A DNA stretch of 64,000 bases from Poecilobothrus nobilitatus (taxonomy: Eukaryota; Arthropoda; Insecta; Diptera; Dolichopodidae): the NCBI GenBank assembly GCA_947095535.1, contig OX352772.1, forward strand, positions 223,904,994-223,968,993. The letters are read 5' to 3'. The position numbers were made by a program, and so were the translations under genes. Numbering within the stretch: the stretch's first letter is position 1; each line of letters starts with the position of its first letter. Below, one piece after another: positions 51,222 through 61,620 of this stretch. The notes beneath the pieces are model-generated. The model saw only the letters and a program-made list of their open reading frames with translations, was not told the origin of the DNA and did no database searches.

Positions 51222-54200
51222 TTATTCGCGAACTGTAAGTACTTTGTGTACTTTATTTCTACGAATATTATCTGAAATTACAAGCACATTTTCGTTTTCT
51301 GCAGGATTTAAAATCGCTTCATTGATCGTATCAAAATTAATTTTTTGTGAAGCCTGATAACTTAAACGAATTCCTTTTACTTTGCATACAAATTTCCTGC
51401 TGCTATCTTTTGTGCAGTACACTTCGTATGCATAATTTTTAGTACATCCACAGACAAACTCTGTTATGTAACTTCTAGCACCAAAGCACTCTAATTCATC
51501 TGTCATTTCTCCTACAAATTCCCCTGTTGGGGGGTCAAATTCGTCTTTTCGAGATATATAAATGACAGAATCTGTGTCATAATATAAAACTCTATTATCA
51601 AGCTTCTCCAAATAACTGTAAAGTTTAAGACGAGCTTGCGTTGTTGTGAAAGCTGCTATGCTAACGTTAACAGTTGGTAAAGAAGTTTCAACTTCATTTT
51701 TGTATTGCCAACTCACCACTATATTTTCTTCATTTATAGGTAGAATTTTACATACCTCTATAGAAGGATTTGTTAACATTTTATAAAATTCAAACGGCTG
51801 ATTTAAAATGGTAGTTTGTTGCTGGTTTTTCTGTCCAAATTTTCCCCAAAATGAATTTAAAATTATTTTGGCAAAAAATCTTAAACCGGGATTGTTAACA
51901 ATTTTATGATATTCTAATTTAATTTCTTCGATATTGAAAAAAATTTTATATATCTTTCCATGTCTTTCTCCCTTAGACAATCGAGTGGCCAACCTGAAGC
52001 ATGTTGCTTTATTTTGATAAATTTATTCATCATGGCGGTAAATAAACCATCAACATTATTCAGTTTATCATCCTTTATCGTTTTATATTTCCAAACCTCA
52101 TAAGTGTTCAGAAGTTGATAGTTCATTTCAATAGCTTTTAAAACTTCATCTATTACCCATGTCTCTATTAAAGCTCTTTGATCATCAGAATGTTGACAAA
52201 ATTCACCTATATGTTTTTGTTCGCTGCAAATTTTGGATAACAAAAACATTAGCTTATTATTTTGTTTAATTGGAAGAACTGGATGTAGTAAATCAGTTGG
52301 CAGTAAAATTTTACATTTAATGATCCCATCGACCTTTTCCAAGTTCAGTTTTGAACAAGCATCCTGTCCAACATATATTTTAGGGTGAAAAATTGGAAAT
52401 TTTCCTCGTTTGCAAACATATGGATACAAAGAACACACATCTATATATTTAATTTTTTCTCCAGCTTTACATTTATAATGTGTATACGTATTTCCAGTTC
52501 TTCCTCCATAAAATGCATCTCTGGGGTTTAAAGGTGTAATATTAATTAATGGATGATTTTGCAAATAGTCCATATTTTTATTATATCTCATTTGTTCACG
52601 AAATTCACATTCCCACATTTCAATTAACCTGTATCCAAGAATTTTGAGGTGTTCGGCTCTAACTACCGTTCTTTCATACTTTTGGTTAAGTGTATCGTTG
52701 TTACTATTGAATAAGATCACATCTCGATTGCTTGTTAAACATTTTGGATGCCCGTGGTAATAACATCCATAAAATTCAAATATTTCTTTGGTTTTTTCCA
52801 ATAACCATCTACCTTAAATCCCCCAACAATTTTTTTTCTACCATTTAATACACATTCCAAATTAATTTGCCGTGAATCTTGTTCCCAAATTAACCACTGT
52901 ATGACAATTTTTGAATGTTTATCTCCTAGGCTGTATCCATTTTTAGGAATGATACCTATTGTATTAGGTTTCAGAAAATTTCGACGATATGCGAGGTTAC
53001 ATGCAGATGCTATTGTTGTAGTTCCAAAAATGGTTCAACTTTGCATTCTTCTAAGAACATTTTCCTAAAACTCACACATGCTTCAGCCAAAATTCTTACG
53101 TCACTGGCACAATATTCCTTAATCTTCTTCTGCATATTGAATTTATAGTTCTTATTTTCTTCATACCATTTTAAAAACTCTTCGCGTTCACCTTCTTTCA
53201 TTGTATCAGGGGAATAATATTTCATTTCTGGTAAACATCCTTCGTAATTTTCATTTTTTGTTGAATAAATGCGGAAAATAACCCTTTTTCAGTGTAGCTG
53301 TTAAGTTAAATGCTTTTGGCAATTTTGCAAGTGCTATTGGGAAATAATTAAGCGAATCTATGAATTTTATATTATCAACTTTCATAAGTATAATTTTTGT
53401 TCTTCGCATAATTAGTTTTGGTTGAATGGAGGTTTCATTTAAGATATAGTTTAAGATAAATTGGTGATCAAAAGCCTGTCCGTTGTGAGCAATGATAGTA
53501 ATATGCTTAAATGTGTTTCTCAATTTTAAGATGTACACCATTAAGTTGTTTATTATAAATTCCTTTTCAAAGTGTTTATCTCTATAACCGCAACTTTCTC
53601 TACAAAAAACTAAGGAATTGTTTTCGATACATATATGACATCGTTGTTGAATGACACATAAATTTGGCTCGTGTTGTTTTATTTCCGTTAACATAATTTT
53701 TTCTTGTCTAATTTCCAAATCATAAAATATGTATAGGAGGCTTTCTTCTTTATTCTTATTTTTACTCTTATTTTTGGCCTGTTGAATGTAACATTGGTGA
53801 TCTTCTGGAACAAAGTTGAAGCAAATTTTACAGAAAATTTCTCCACATGTATGTTTTTTCCCTGCTTTATAAACTTTTAGACAGGTTTTGCATTTTCTAA
53901 TTTCCTCACATAAGTTAATATTGACTGAAGTCGAGGCCTTACGATTCACAAAACACATTTGACCTCGAAAGGAACGATTGCAGTCCTTACATAATATATT
54001 TTTTATATTTTGAGGACATATGGGTGAGTTTTGACAACAAGGACAGCTCTTTGAACATCTATGTTGATTTTGATGATGATGTGGAATGTGACATTGTTTC
54101 GCAATAATAATCTACAGAAAATGCAACAGGGAGTGAAACAATTACATTGTAATGATGTTTATTGTGTAACAAATTAATTCTTTTACCGCTATTGCCTCCA

Positions 54201-54763
54201 GCAAATATTACTTCTCTGCCTTGTGTTCCATATTAGAATAAATTATCTTCATTTCTGATGGAAATTATTCCTTTTTTCTGTATAGATTCCTGCTCAAAAT
54301 TTATAAATTTTTTACTCCTTCCGCTTCCAATAGGTAACCTGACATACATAATTTTCAAACAAAATTTGTCCGTACTTAATCCTGTAAATATGAAGAGAAA
54401 GTAAACAAAAAATTAGCATATTAAAGTTCTTTAATTTAAAACTATGTTGTACTTACCTTCTGAGTTACTCTGAAAAACAGGGCCACGTTCTTCGAAGCTT
54501 TCTTCACAAAATGTAATTACAATCATATCGCCTGGATACACATTTTTCGTACCATCTTTTACAATATCGTGTAGAGCACCTTTAATCCAATTTATTGGAT
54601 CTACATTATCTGGTACTGGTTTAATGATAAATTTTATCTTACGACCGCGTATATTATACCGTTTCACAAAAGTCGAACTGACATTCTCAACAGAATATCA
54701 TATTATTTCCGAATTTACCGAGCTTGAATTCAAAAATTTTTGTAAAATAAATTTTTTAGACAT
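51222..54763 (-). pseudogene. Maverick protein-primed family B DNA polymerase (pPolB)
   Basis: Probable start ATG at 54,763 ('MSKKFILQKFLNSSS', with one stop soon after), then 'KRYNIRGRKIKFIIKPVPDN' (54,667 on), a predicted intron (54,456-54,382), 'LSTDKFCLKI', and a Cys-rich zinc-finger region (54,070-53,800). Exonuclease motifs: 'FYDLEIRQE' (53,735), 'HNGQAFDHQFIL' (53,490), 'YCASDVRILAEAC' (53,120). Polymerase motifs: 'YIDVCSLYPYV' (52,445), 'LNSFWGKFGQ' (51,855), 'YYDTDSVIYI' (51,580). It ends 'KVHKVLTVRE' at 51,222. Breaks lie at about 54,700, 54,240, 53,240, 52,990 and 51,950 plus a stop at 52,801. It replicates the element from the TIR-bound terminal protein (family knowledge). Confidence 0.92.
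54382..54456 (-). other. Predicted spliceosomal intron in the Maverick polymerase
   Basis: On the minus strand GTAAGT begins at 54,456 and 'catatttacag' ends at 54,382, 75 bp. Joining the flanks restores the polymerase frame in phase 1 between 'SNSEG' and 'LSTDKFC'. The donor is conserved in the M1 copy at 4,792, in the same position of the gene. Confidence 0.75.
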
Positions 54764-55011
54764 TTTTTTATATAGAGAAACTAAACACGACTTAACGAAT
54801 AATATCGGTTTTTCCTTCTTATAAGGTTCTAATTAAAAGACATTCTAATGAATTGTAGTTCCATAAAAACTAAAACAAAAAAAAAAGTCTAACCACATCC
54901 AACTTAAAATAAAACAGAATTGAAAAAATTCGCAACATTGTAGTCAAAATACATTTTGCTAAATTATAGTTTAATACAACAAACACAAAAATGCAAACTA
55001 AACCGATCTTA

Positions 55012-55420
55012 ATAAAATAATGTAAAAAAAATATTTTTAAAATATGCTTTTATCGAAACCGAATTCGCCCCCTAAAAATTAGAAAATAAAATTAATTGCA
55101 AAACTTTAGCTTTTTGGACTGTTATAATATAAAAGTGAATTGCTAGTGCAAGTATTTTGGACTGTTATAATATAAAAGTAAATTGCTGGAATAAAAAAGA
55201 AACGCGAACCTCAAATTTCCTAGATTTTTATTTAACCTTATTCCAGCAATTTACTTTTATATTATAACAGTCCAAAATGCTTGCACTAGCAATTCACTTT
55301 TATATTATAACAGTCCAAAAAGCTAAAGTTTTGCAATTAATTTTATTTTCTACTTTTTAGAGGGCGAATTCGGTTTCGATAAAAGCATATTTTAAAAATA
55401 TTTTTTTTACATTATTTTAT
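55012..55420. repeat. Long foldback (inverted repeat) within the Maverick
   Basis: The left arm (about 55,012-55,188) and right arm (about 55,240-55,420) are reverse complements almost throughout, from 'ataatgtaaaaaaaatattt' inwards through 'cgaaaccgaattcgcc' to 'agcaatttacttttat', leaving a loop of about 50 bp ('aaaagaaacgcgaacctc...'). Within each arm a 'ttttggactgttataatata' unit is repeated twice. A transcript would form a stem of about 175 bp. Confidence 0.85.
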
Positions 55421-55671
55421 TTTATACTTTTTAGTTTTAAAAGAAACATAATTTGAATTTCAAAAAAAAAAAAAGGATTGAATATTTTTTATTCACACAT
55501 ACATTATTGTTTCTGATATAAAATACGTTTTACAATTTTATACCAAATGTTTAAGTAAATTAAGAAACGTTAAACCGATTCCATTACAGCAAGAGTAAAA
55601 ATTTTTTATTCCAGTAACTCATAAATAATGAAAGTACCTCGAAGGGTAAAATATGTACTAAAATATTGTGT

Positions 55672-55860
55672 GGGGCCTCGGTGGCCTAGTGGGTAAGAGC
55701 GTATAAAATACGCTGTAAACACCGAGGGAGTGTGGGTTCGAATCCCACACACGTCGTAAGAGTTATTTCCCCTTACGACATTTACAGTCAAGCCTGAACA
55801 GGAAAGGCTGTGTAATTTCCTGTCCACATTTATGTGGCAGAGAAATGCATTAAAAAAAAA
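55672..55860 (+). mobile_element. SINE-A copy, tRNA-derived, inserted in the Maverick
   Basis: The head 'ggggcctcggtggcctagtg' carries the A box, 'gggttcgaatccc' at 55,735 the B box, then 'cacgtcgtaagagttatt' and a 'ccacatttatgtgg' hairpin and an A-tail at 55,852-55,860. Partner copy at 17,890-18,082 (minus). The minus-strand frame at 55,606-55,827 is an artefact of the SINE. Confidence 0.88.
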
Positions 55861-56049
55861 GATACTGTAATTATAATTTATAAATATTACAATCCAATTA
55901 TAGTTGAAGCAACATTTCTAACACGTATGAAAATGATATATGTACATAAATATATTTTACTGTATATTTCTATAGTATACTATTAGTGTATCCAAACAAA
56001 CATCTAACCTTGAACACCTACCTATTTAATCGCTTAATAAGATCATGCA

Positions 56050-56910
56050 GTAAAAAATGTTGACATCTTGATTTACATTATAAACAAATGGAGCGGAACA
56101 AAATAATTTAGGAAATTAGTTTAACATAATATTATGTACGTACGTACATACTTTCATACGTAGTTTTAATTTTTTGTGTTGACAAAATTTTGTTTGTAAA
56201 TCATAATTCGTAATGCGCAAAAGCATAATTTTGAAATGATCTTTACTTTTTATATTCTTTACTATTTATATATATACAAAAAAAATATTATGTATGTATG
56301 AATGTTTTTGAATGATTATTTTGAATAAAATTTTATATGTATATTTATTGACACAATATACATAATAAATGTTCCTAAATAAAACACATAAAACATTAAT
56401 TTTTAACGCCATGCATATTCATTATTCAATATGCAATAAAGAATGTTGACAACAAATATTCTGATTTAAATCCTAAACAAATGTTTTAAAACAAAATAAT
56501 TTAGCAACATGAAAATATTCTACCTATATATTTTTTGTTTTGCTAAATCCTAATACAAAACACATATGCACATCAAGATTGATTGAAAATTATTATAGGA
56601 GGAAAGATCAAATAATATGTGTATATTATACATAAAATTTTATTAAAAAAATTTTGATGAATACAGTTAACAAAAAAAAAAATTGTACGTACACTAATTG
56701 GATTCGAACCAAATTACCCTTACTTTCAAAACCCGTACACTCTCCTCTGCACTATACAACACTTTACTATTTTTGAACATATTACGACCATAAAATCATA
56801 ATTTTTAACCATACATATTTAATATGCATTAAAGAATGTTGACAGCAAATATTTTGATTTAAATACTAAACAAATGTTGTAAACAAAATAATTTAGCAAC
56901 ATACATAAAA
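56050..56910. repeat. 389-bp tandem repeats in the Maverick right spacer
   Basis: The block 'aatgttgac..caaatatt.tgatttaaat' followed by 'acaaaataatttagcaacat' recurs at about 56,056, 56,445 and 56,834, exactly 389 bp apart. The first copy is the most diverged. Non-coding; lies between the SINE and the PAKRRK gene. Confidence 0.7.
56690..56762 (-). other. tRNA-like sequence 1 in the Maverick spacer
   Basis: The minus strand reads 'gtatagtgcagaggagagtg' (A-box-like), 'acgggttttgaaag' and 'ggttcgaatcc' (perfect B-box core) over about 73 bp. Arms pair poorly, so it may be a tRNA pseudogene or a SINE head and not a functional tRNA. A related copy lies about 525 bp to the right. Confidence 0.4.
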
Positions 56911-57214
56911 ATATTGTATGTATTGTGTTTTGCTAATACAAAACACCATGTGCAATGGAGATCAATATTATACTATTACTAGTTACTGATGTTCGAAGCT
57001 TGAAACGGAATTCATAATACGTAGTGTGTGGCTGAAAACTACTAAATTATAATTATAGATAGGAGAAAAGATCAAAAATATATTGCGTGTGTATTGTATG
57101 CATGAATTTAGAGATAAAAATTTAAGTTTTAAATCCATATATACAAAATATATACATATTTTATTCAAAAAATGTTGATGAATAGATAGTTAAAAAAAAA
57201 AAAAGTTGCATGTG

Positions 57215-57287
57215 AACTGGACTCGAACAACATGACCCCCACTTTTGAAACCTGTACACTTTCCTCTGCACCATACAACACTTACAA
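57215..57287 (-). other. tRNA-like sequence 2 in the Maverick spacer
   Basis: Minus strand: 'gtatggtgcagaggaaagtg', 'acaggtttcaaaagtg', 'tgttcgagtcc'. Same layout as 56,690-56,762 with about 80% similarity and a decayed B box. No clear cloverleaf. Confidence 0.4.
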
Positions 57288-57379
57288 ATGTTGCTAACAG
57301 ATTACGAAGATAATAAAAAGCGTGTCAGAATGACAAATAAATAAATAAATAAACCAACACCGACGAGTTAATATAAAAG

Positions 57380-57700
57380 CATATAAAAATAGAAAAGAAT
57401 TTAATTTGCAACATTGTAGTAAATTGCCATTTTGATAAGTCATAGTTTTACATATTAAAAATAAAATAAAAACAACATGATTTTGTGTATATCTCAAAAT
57501 TGAAATGAAATAAAATTATAATTTGCAACATTGTAATCAAGACATATTAATAAATTATAGTTCTGTAAAAATAAAAATAAAAATACGATCTTAAGTCTAT
57601 TTAAAAATAGAAAAAGCATAATTTGAAACACTTTGGTTAAATACCTAAATGCCATTTCAATAAATTATAGTTTTTGAAAACAAAAACAAAAGCTATCTGC
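57380..57700. repeat. ~110-bp diverged repeats ahead of the PAKRRK gene
   Basis: 'aatttgcaacattgtag..aa' followed by 'aaattatagttttg' recurs near 57,400, 57,515 and 57,610, and also at 54,935-54,975 on the other side of the foldback. Non-coding spacer of the Maverick. Confidence 0.5.
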
Positions 57701-57717
57701 AATACGTCGTAAACTAG

Positions 57718-57725
57718 TATAAATA
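57718..57725 (+). promoter_or_regulatory. TATA box of the Maverick PAKRRK gene
   Basis: 'tataaata' 52-59 bp upstream of the ATG at 57,777, with a plausible start site near 'ttagttacagttt' (57,744-57,756). Confidence 0.45.
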
Positions 57726-57776
57726 CAGTGAAATTTTGTATATTAGTTACAGTTTAATTCAATAATTACAAAAAAA

Positions 57777-57950
57777 ATGGCTCAAGAATTCATCGCCATG
57801 GTTTTAAATACTCCTGATGATGCTGTTTCGTCCGGACGTTTTCCTGCAAAAAGAAGGAAGACTAAAAATGAACAAGAAGAGTATCAGCAGTATTATGTGC
57901 AACATAGGCAACAGCAACAACATCAACCTCAACAACTTCAACAAGAATAA
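57777..57950 (+). CDS. Maverick small PAKRRK/Q-rich protein
   Basis: An intact 57-residue frame, ATG 57,777 to TAA 57,950. A short hydrophobic/acidic N-terminus ('IAMVLNTPDDAV') is followed by the basic 'RFPAKRRKTK' (NLS-like, residues 21-30) and a Gln/Tyr/His-rich tail ('QQQQHQPQQLQQE'). It has a TATA box, and a diverged copy in M1 (3,198-2,950, opposite end-relative orientation conserved). Conservation and promoter support a real element gene; function unknown, perhaps nuclear. Confidence 0.6.
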   Translation: MAQEFIAMVLNTPDDAVSSGRFPAKRRKTKNEQEEYQQYYVQHRQQQQHQPQQLQQE

Positions 57951-58038
57951 GGATCGTCCCCCTCCAAGAGAAGAAAATACACAAATTTATGTAATGTAAT
58001 AAACAATATAAACCACTTTAAGAAATTCTTGTGGCAGA

Positions 58039-58299
58039 ATGATATGGAACCGGAACGGATATGGAACCGGAATTATTGAGAAAATTAGGAAATATTTGAC
58101 AAAAGAAAAGAAGGAAAAGTGGGTTTTCGAAACTCAAAATTATATTATTTTTGCGTCATTTTTGCGATACGCAAAAATTTTTGAAGAAGATACAAGTATT
58201 GGAGACATTGTGAAAGGAGAATTGTTTCTTGTGAAGAAAAACAATAAACTTCTACTTTTAGAAGATACAAAAGAATACATTATTGCTGAAAAGCAATAA
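58039..58299 (+). CDS. Maverick hypothetical 86-residue protein
   Basis: An open frame with the helix 'IIEKIRKYLTKEKKEKWVFE', 'IIFASFLRYAKIFEED' and a beta-like C-terminus 'GELFLVKKNNKLLLLEDTKE'. It may continue the region downstream of the PAKRRK gene. No homologue recognised. The codon pattern looks coding-like (few AT-only codons). Confidence 0.45.
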   Translation: MIWNRNGYGTGIIEKIRKYLTKEKKEKWVFETQNYIIFASFLRYAKIFEEDTSIGDIVKGELFLVKKNNKLLLLEDTKEYIIAEKQ

Positions 58300-59031
58300 C
58301 AATTTATTTTAATTTTTTAATTTTAATTTTTAATTTTATTTTTAATTTATTTCAATTTACATTTTTTTGATAAATAATTAATAATTTTTAAAATACAAAT
58401 AGAGTAAAATAAAAAGTTAAACAAACAATGAAAAATTTTGTTTTTAGTTAAATTATCTTTCAGATTGAGGGAAATAAAATGGGTATTTTTAAATTTCATT
58501 GAGATGAAAATTTCACTTGAGAAACTATGAGAAAATACAAATAAACCAAGCAAAAATAATAAAATTCTTTTTTCTTTTAAAAGTTCTAGGTCATCTAATC
58601 AACAAATTTATTATATAGATTTCATGCTAAATAAAAATTATTTTAAATATGTAAATAAATCTGTTTTTATTTTTATATTCTTATGTTTTCAAAATAGCTA
58701 CCAAAAATGATTAATCTGACTTTGAACTTATTTTTTCCATGCAGATAAAATAAAGCTAATAAGTAAGTATCTCACGCATTTTCGAATTCTCGTTTGTCTT
58801 TTTTTATTTATTTTTTCAATCATTTTTTTCATGAACAAAACCAATAAAAATAAAAAATATAATTAATGCTTTTTGTTTCCTTTTTCTTCTTTAAATAAAG
58901 AAGGAAGAAAAAATCCGCAAATAGTTATAGGTACACTTCTAAATCGTATCATTTGTCTTTCAATCTTATTTCTTTATGTCAGCAGAAAAGCAGGTTACCC
59001 AGTAAATCTACATTTTTTTTGTTTTTCTCTT
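58300..59031. other. AT-rich spacer before the right TIR, no gene recognised
   Basis: AT-rich with 'attttaattttt' simple repeats at 58,310-58,350. A minus frame at 58,347-58,553 is hydrophobic AT noise. Nothing supportable. Confidence 0.45.
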
Positions 59032-59985
59032 TAAATTTAAGATTTCCGGTTATTTTCTCAATGATCTTATAGAAAACGAAATCTTGCATAACAGACATAC
59101 AGAATAATTCCATAATTTTTTCTTTTTTTTTTTTAGCATTTGCATTCATAAGTTTTTAACTTGTTTGAAAGAGTCAAACTAGTTTTTACAATTTATTTTA
59201 CACCAGGTAAACAGAAATTAAAAGAATGCAAAATATTTTTAAAGTACATGTGTACATACTTATTATACATAAGTCTTAATTGTTCAAGGTACTACAACAA
59301 TTTACAACAAAATATAGTACAATGAGAAACAACATATATTCTAAAAATAACATATTTTTCTTATTTTTATTTTTGCAACTTTAAAACTATAATAACAGCT
59401 TTTAATAATTAATCTTCTTTTAATAAAACAAAACTAAAAATGAAATACACTTTGTACTTCTTGTTTACGTTTTCGTTTTTATTTTATTATTGTTCATCTT
59501 GATATTCAAAAGTATCTATGAATATTTTTGTGCAATAATAAAATCAAATTTTTTCGATTCTTTTATATCTATTTTGAGCTACATACATATATTTTATTAA
59601 GCATGCGAAGGAAAAATAAAAAAATTGATTTGACTTAAAAAAAAAATTATTTTCCTACTATTTGTATGATATCCTATTAAACAGTATCAATCAATTTTTT
59701 GAAAAAACCTAATTATCCTAAACTTATTCAGTTCATTCACCTTGCCTGACAACTTCCACAGTACCAACAACCTTCACTTCCTACTATATGACCACTTGGA
59801 ACTTATAAGTTATCAACCCACACTTATAACCTATCTTGCAACCAAAACCAAAACAATCAAAACAAGTTTTTGACCTACTAACCAAGAATGACCTATAATT
59901 AACCCATCAATAAAAATGTAGGTCGTGCGATATCGGTGCGATATGGCATGATTTTTTCCCATGTCAGACTGCCTCCTTACCTACT
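59032..59985. repeat. Maverick right terminal inverted repeat
   Basis: Complement of 42,355-43,247. It is about 60 bp longer because of an extra AT-rich segment near 59,110-59,160. Ends ...CTGCCTCCTTACCTACT at 59,985. Confidence 0.9.
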
Positions 59986-59991
59986 ATCAGA
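59986..59991. repeat. Maverick target-site duplication, right (ATCAGA)
   Basis: Exact match to 42,349-42,354, directly after the TACCTACT terminus. Confidence 0.9.
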
Positions 59992-60330
59992 ATCAATTAA
60001 ATATTCACAGAGGGAATTCTAAATTGGAATGGAAAACGCTATATAGAATATTAAATAAACAGGATACCGACTCCACAATAAATATGATTGAGGTCGATAA
60101 GGTTTATACTATACAATATACTATACAACACTAGTAGTTTTAACACTAAAGTATAGTATCATTCCATTATACAGATACAACAAATTTTTAAAATTAGTAT
60201 TGTTTTTTTTTACTTTGTAATTTGTATTAAATTTATTAACTTTGTTTTTGTATTACTAATTTAAAAAAAAAAAGAATAAAAAATACTATAACTATGTATA
60301 AGTTTATTGTATTACGTATATGTAAACTAA
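59992..60330 (+). pseudogene. Continuation of the LINE interrupted by the Maverick
   Basis: From 59,992 the frame reads 'LNIHRGNSKLEWKTLYRILN', the natural continuation of the linker ending at 42,354. It decays after about 60,115 ('VDKVYTIQ') and passes into AT-rich, A-run-containing sequence that may be a 3' UTR. The RT domain is absent, so the LINE was already deleted or has lost it since. Confidence 0.7.
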
Positions 60331-60340
60331 ATAAATAAAA

Positions 60341-60600
60341 GGGCCTCGGTGGACTAGTGGTTAAGCACGTGGCTTATTAACCGAGAGAGTGCGTGTTGAA
60401 ATTCTGTACAGGTAGCAAGTTTTATTAATTGAAAACAAATCCTCCTTGCTACCAAATATAGTGTAAATATATAAAATATATAATATAAACAAAAATAAAT
60501 AATATTAGTGTATAAATTAATAATAGTATTCGACCTATAATGGCCTTAGTAGCCGATGGTTTTGTAATATTGCAATATCCTATGTGATTTGTAATATTAA
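60341..60600 (+). mobile_element. SINE-B copy, nearly complete
   Basis: tRNA-like head 'gggcctcggtggactagtgg', decayed B box ('tgttgaaattc'), body 'gctaccaaatatagtgtaaa', an AT-rich middle, then the 3' region 'cctataatggccttagtag', 'ccgatggttttgtaatattg' and an A-rich tail. Provides the template showing that 13,136 (head) and 15,350 (tail) belong to one family. Confidence 0.75.
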
Positions 60601-60644
60601 TATAGATAAATAAATAAAAAAATAAAAAATAATAATAAAAAAAT

Positions 60645-61096
60645 TACTTTTATGTGATAAATATGGATACAAAATAAACTTTTCCAATAGTTCAATTCCA
60701 ACAAAAATCGTATTACATTTTAAAAAAGTATAAATAAAAGATTTTACAAAACTATATATTATTTTATTTTTATTCATAATGGAGAGAGAATACTATAAGT
60801 ATTATTTAATTCAATCTGGTAGAGGACTTGATGATATCGGTCTTTTATTATAATCAACCATATCTTTTCAAAGAGGTCGTGGTTTGGGAAGCTGTTTTGG
60901 AGGACTTATTAGATATTTGAAACCATTATTTACTTCAGGCGCTGATATTTTGAAAAACGAGGTAATTAACTCTGGTATCAATGCCTTATTTGATATTGCA
61001 TCTGGGGCAAATGTAAAAGAAGTTATGCAAGATCGTAGTAAAGAGATTGTTAAATATGTACGATATGTATATTTCGTGGTGCCGTACGAAAACTGA
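60645..61096 (+). pseudogene. Maverick fragment (M5): penton tail and pVI-like gene
   Basis: 'CDKYGYK' then a stop and 'FSNSSIPTKIVLHFKKV' to 60,732, then MEREYYKYYLIQSGRG (60,780) with 'GRGLGSCFGGLIRYLKP', 'KNEVINSGINALFDIASG', 'EVMQDRSKEIVKYVRY'. Colinear with 46,625-47,060. Here the 'KNEVINSG' junction is in frame, unlike the full-length copy, but a stop follows 'LLL' at about 60,850. It ends at 61,096, where LINE sequence begins. Confidence 0.8.
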
Positions 61097-61104
61097 GGAT
61101 CTCT

Positions 61105-61620
61105 TTGCGTGAGAAAAATAAGTCTTCTTGGATGGCTGATAGCATCTTAAATAAAATCAAAGTACGAGATACGTATTTCAAGTATAAAAAGGAATATCCG
61201 GGCGATTTACACACATCGGAATTATATAACAAATTTAAAAACGAAGTAAAATACTTAATTACGCAAGCGAAAAGGAAATATTATTTTGACGAAATTGCTC
61301 GAAATCCAAGTGATAGTAAACTCTTTGGAAATTGTATAAAAAACAATCTTCAATAAAGACGTAAATTCTAAATCCCAAATAAAAACTATCTCGCATAATT
61401 ACAAACTAATTAGTAATGCACAACAAATCGCGGAAATTGCAAATAATTATTTTATCGATGTGGCTAAAGAACTTAGTATAAACAACTCTCCACTAGATCT
61501 AAATTATTTCAATAATTTTCAATACAATATATATGAAAATTTTAATTTGTACCCCACCAATGCAGAGGAAGTTAAAGAAATTATAAATAAATTAAAATCT
61601 TCTGCGGTCTGTCTTGTTTT
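61105..61620 (+). pseudogene. LINE ORF2 linker fragment
   Basis: 'REKNKSSWMADSILNKIKVR', 'DTYFKYKKEYPGDLHTSELY', 'SKLFGNCI' and, after a frameshift at about 61,355, 'NAQQIAEIANNYFIDVAKEL' and 'LYPTNAEEVKEIINKLKSS'. This is the EN-RT linker typical of Jockey/CR1-type LINEs, similar to 16,508-16,930. No EN or RT core is present. Confidence 0.75.

Larger units (their letters stand above)
42355..59985 (+). mobile_element. Full-length Maverick/Polinton (17.6 kb) with TIRs and 6-bp TSD
   Basis: Bounded by AGTAGGTA at 42,355 and its complement TACCTACT at 59,985, with TIRs of 893 and 954 bp and a 6-bp ATCAGA duplication. It encodes the Maverick set: packaging ATPase, pX-like, acidic/basic, penton, pVI-like, major capsid, two accessory proteins, protease, integrase with chromodomain on the plus strand, and polymerase on the minus strand, plus small Q-rich and 86-residue genes near the right end. 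Only the ATPase and some small genes are open. Later insertions inside include a SINE (55,672) and perhaps the foldback (55,012). It is nested in a LINE. Confidence 0.95.

Noticed and set aside
55606..55827. 73-residue minus-strand ORF with 'CGIRTHTPSVFTAYFIRSYP'
   Set aside because: It is the antisense of the SINE-A head; such frames recur wherever tRNA-like SINEs lie and do not encode a protein.
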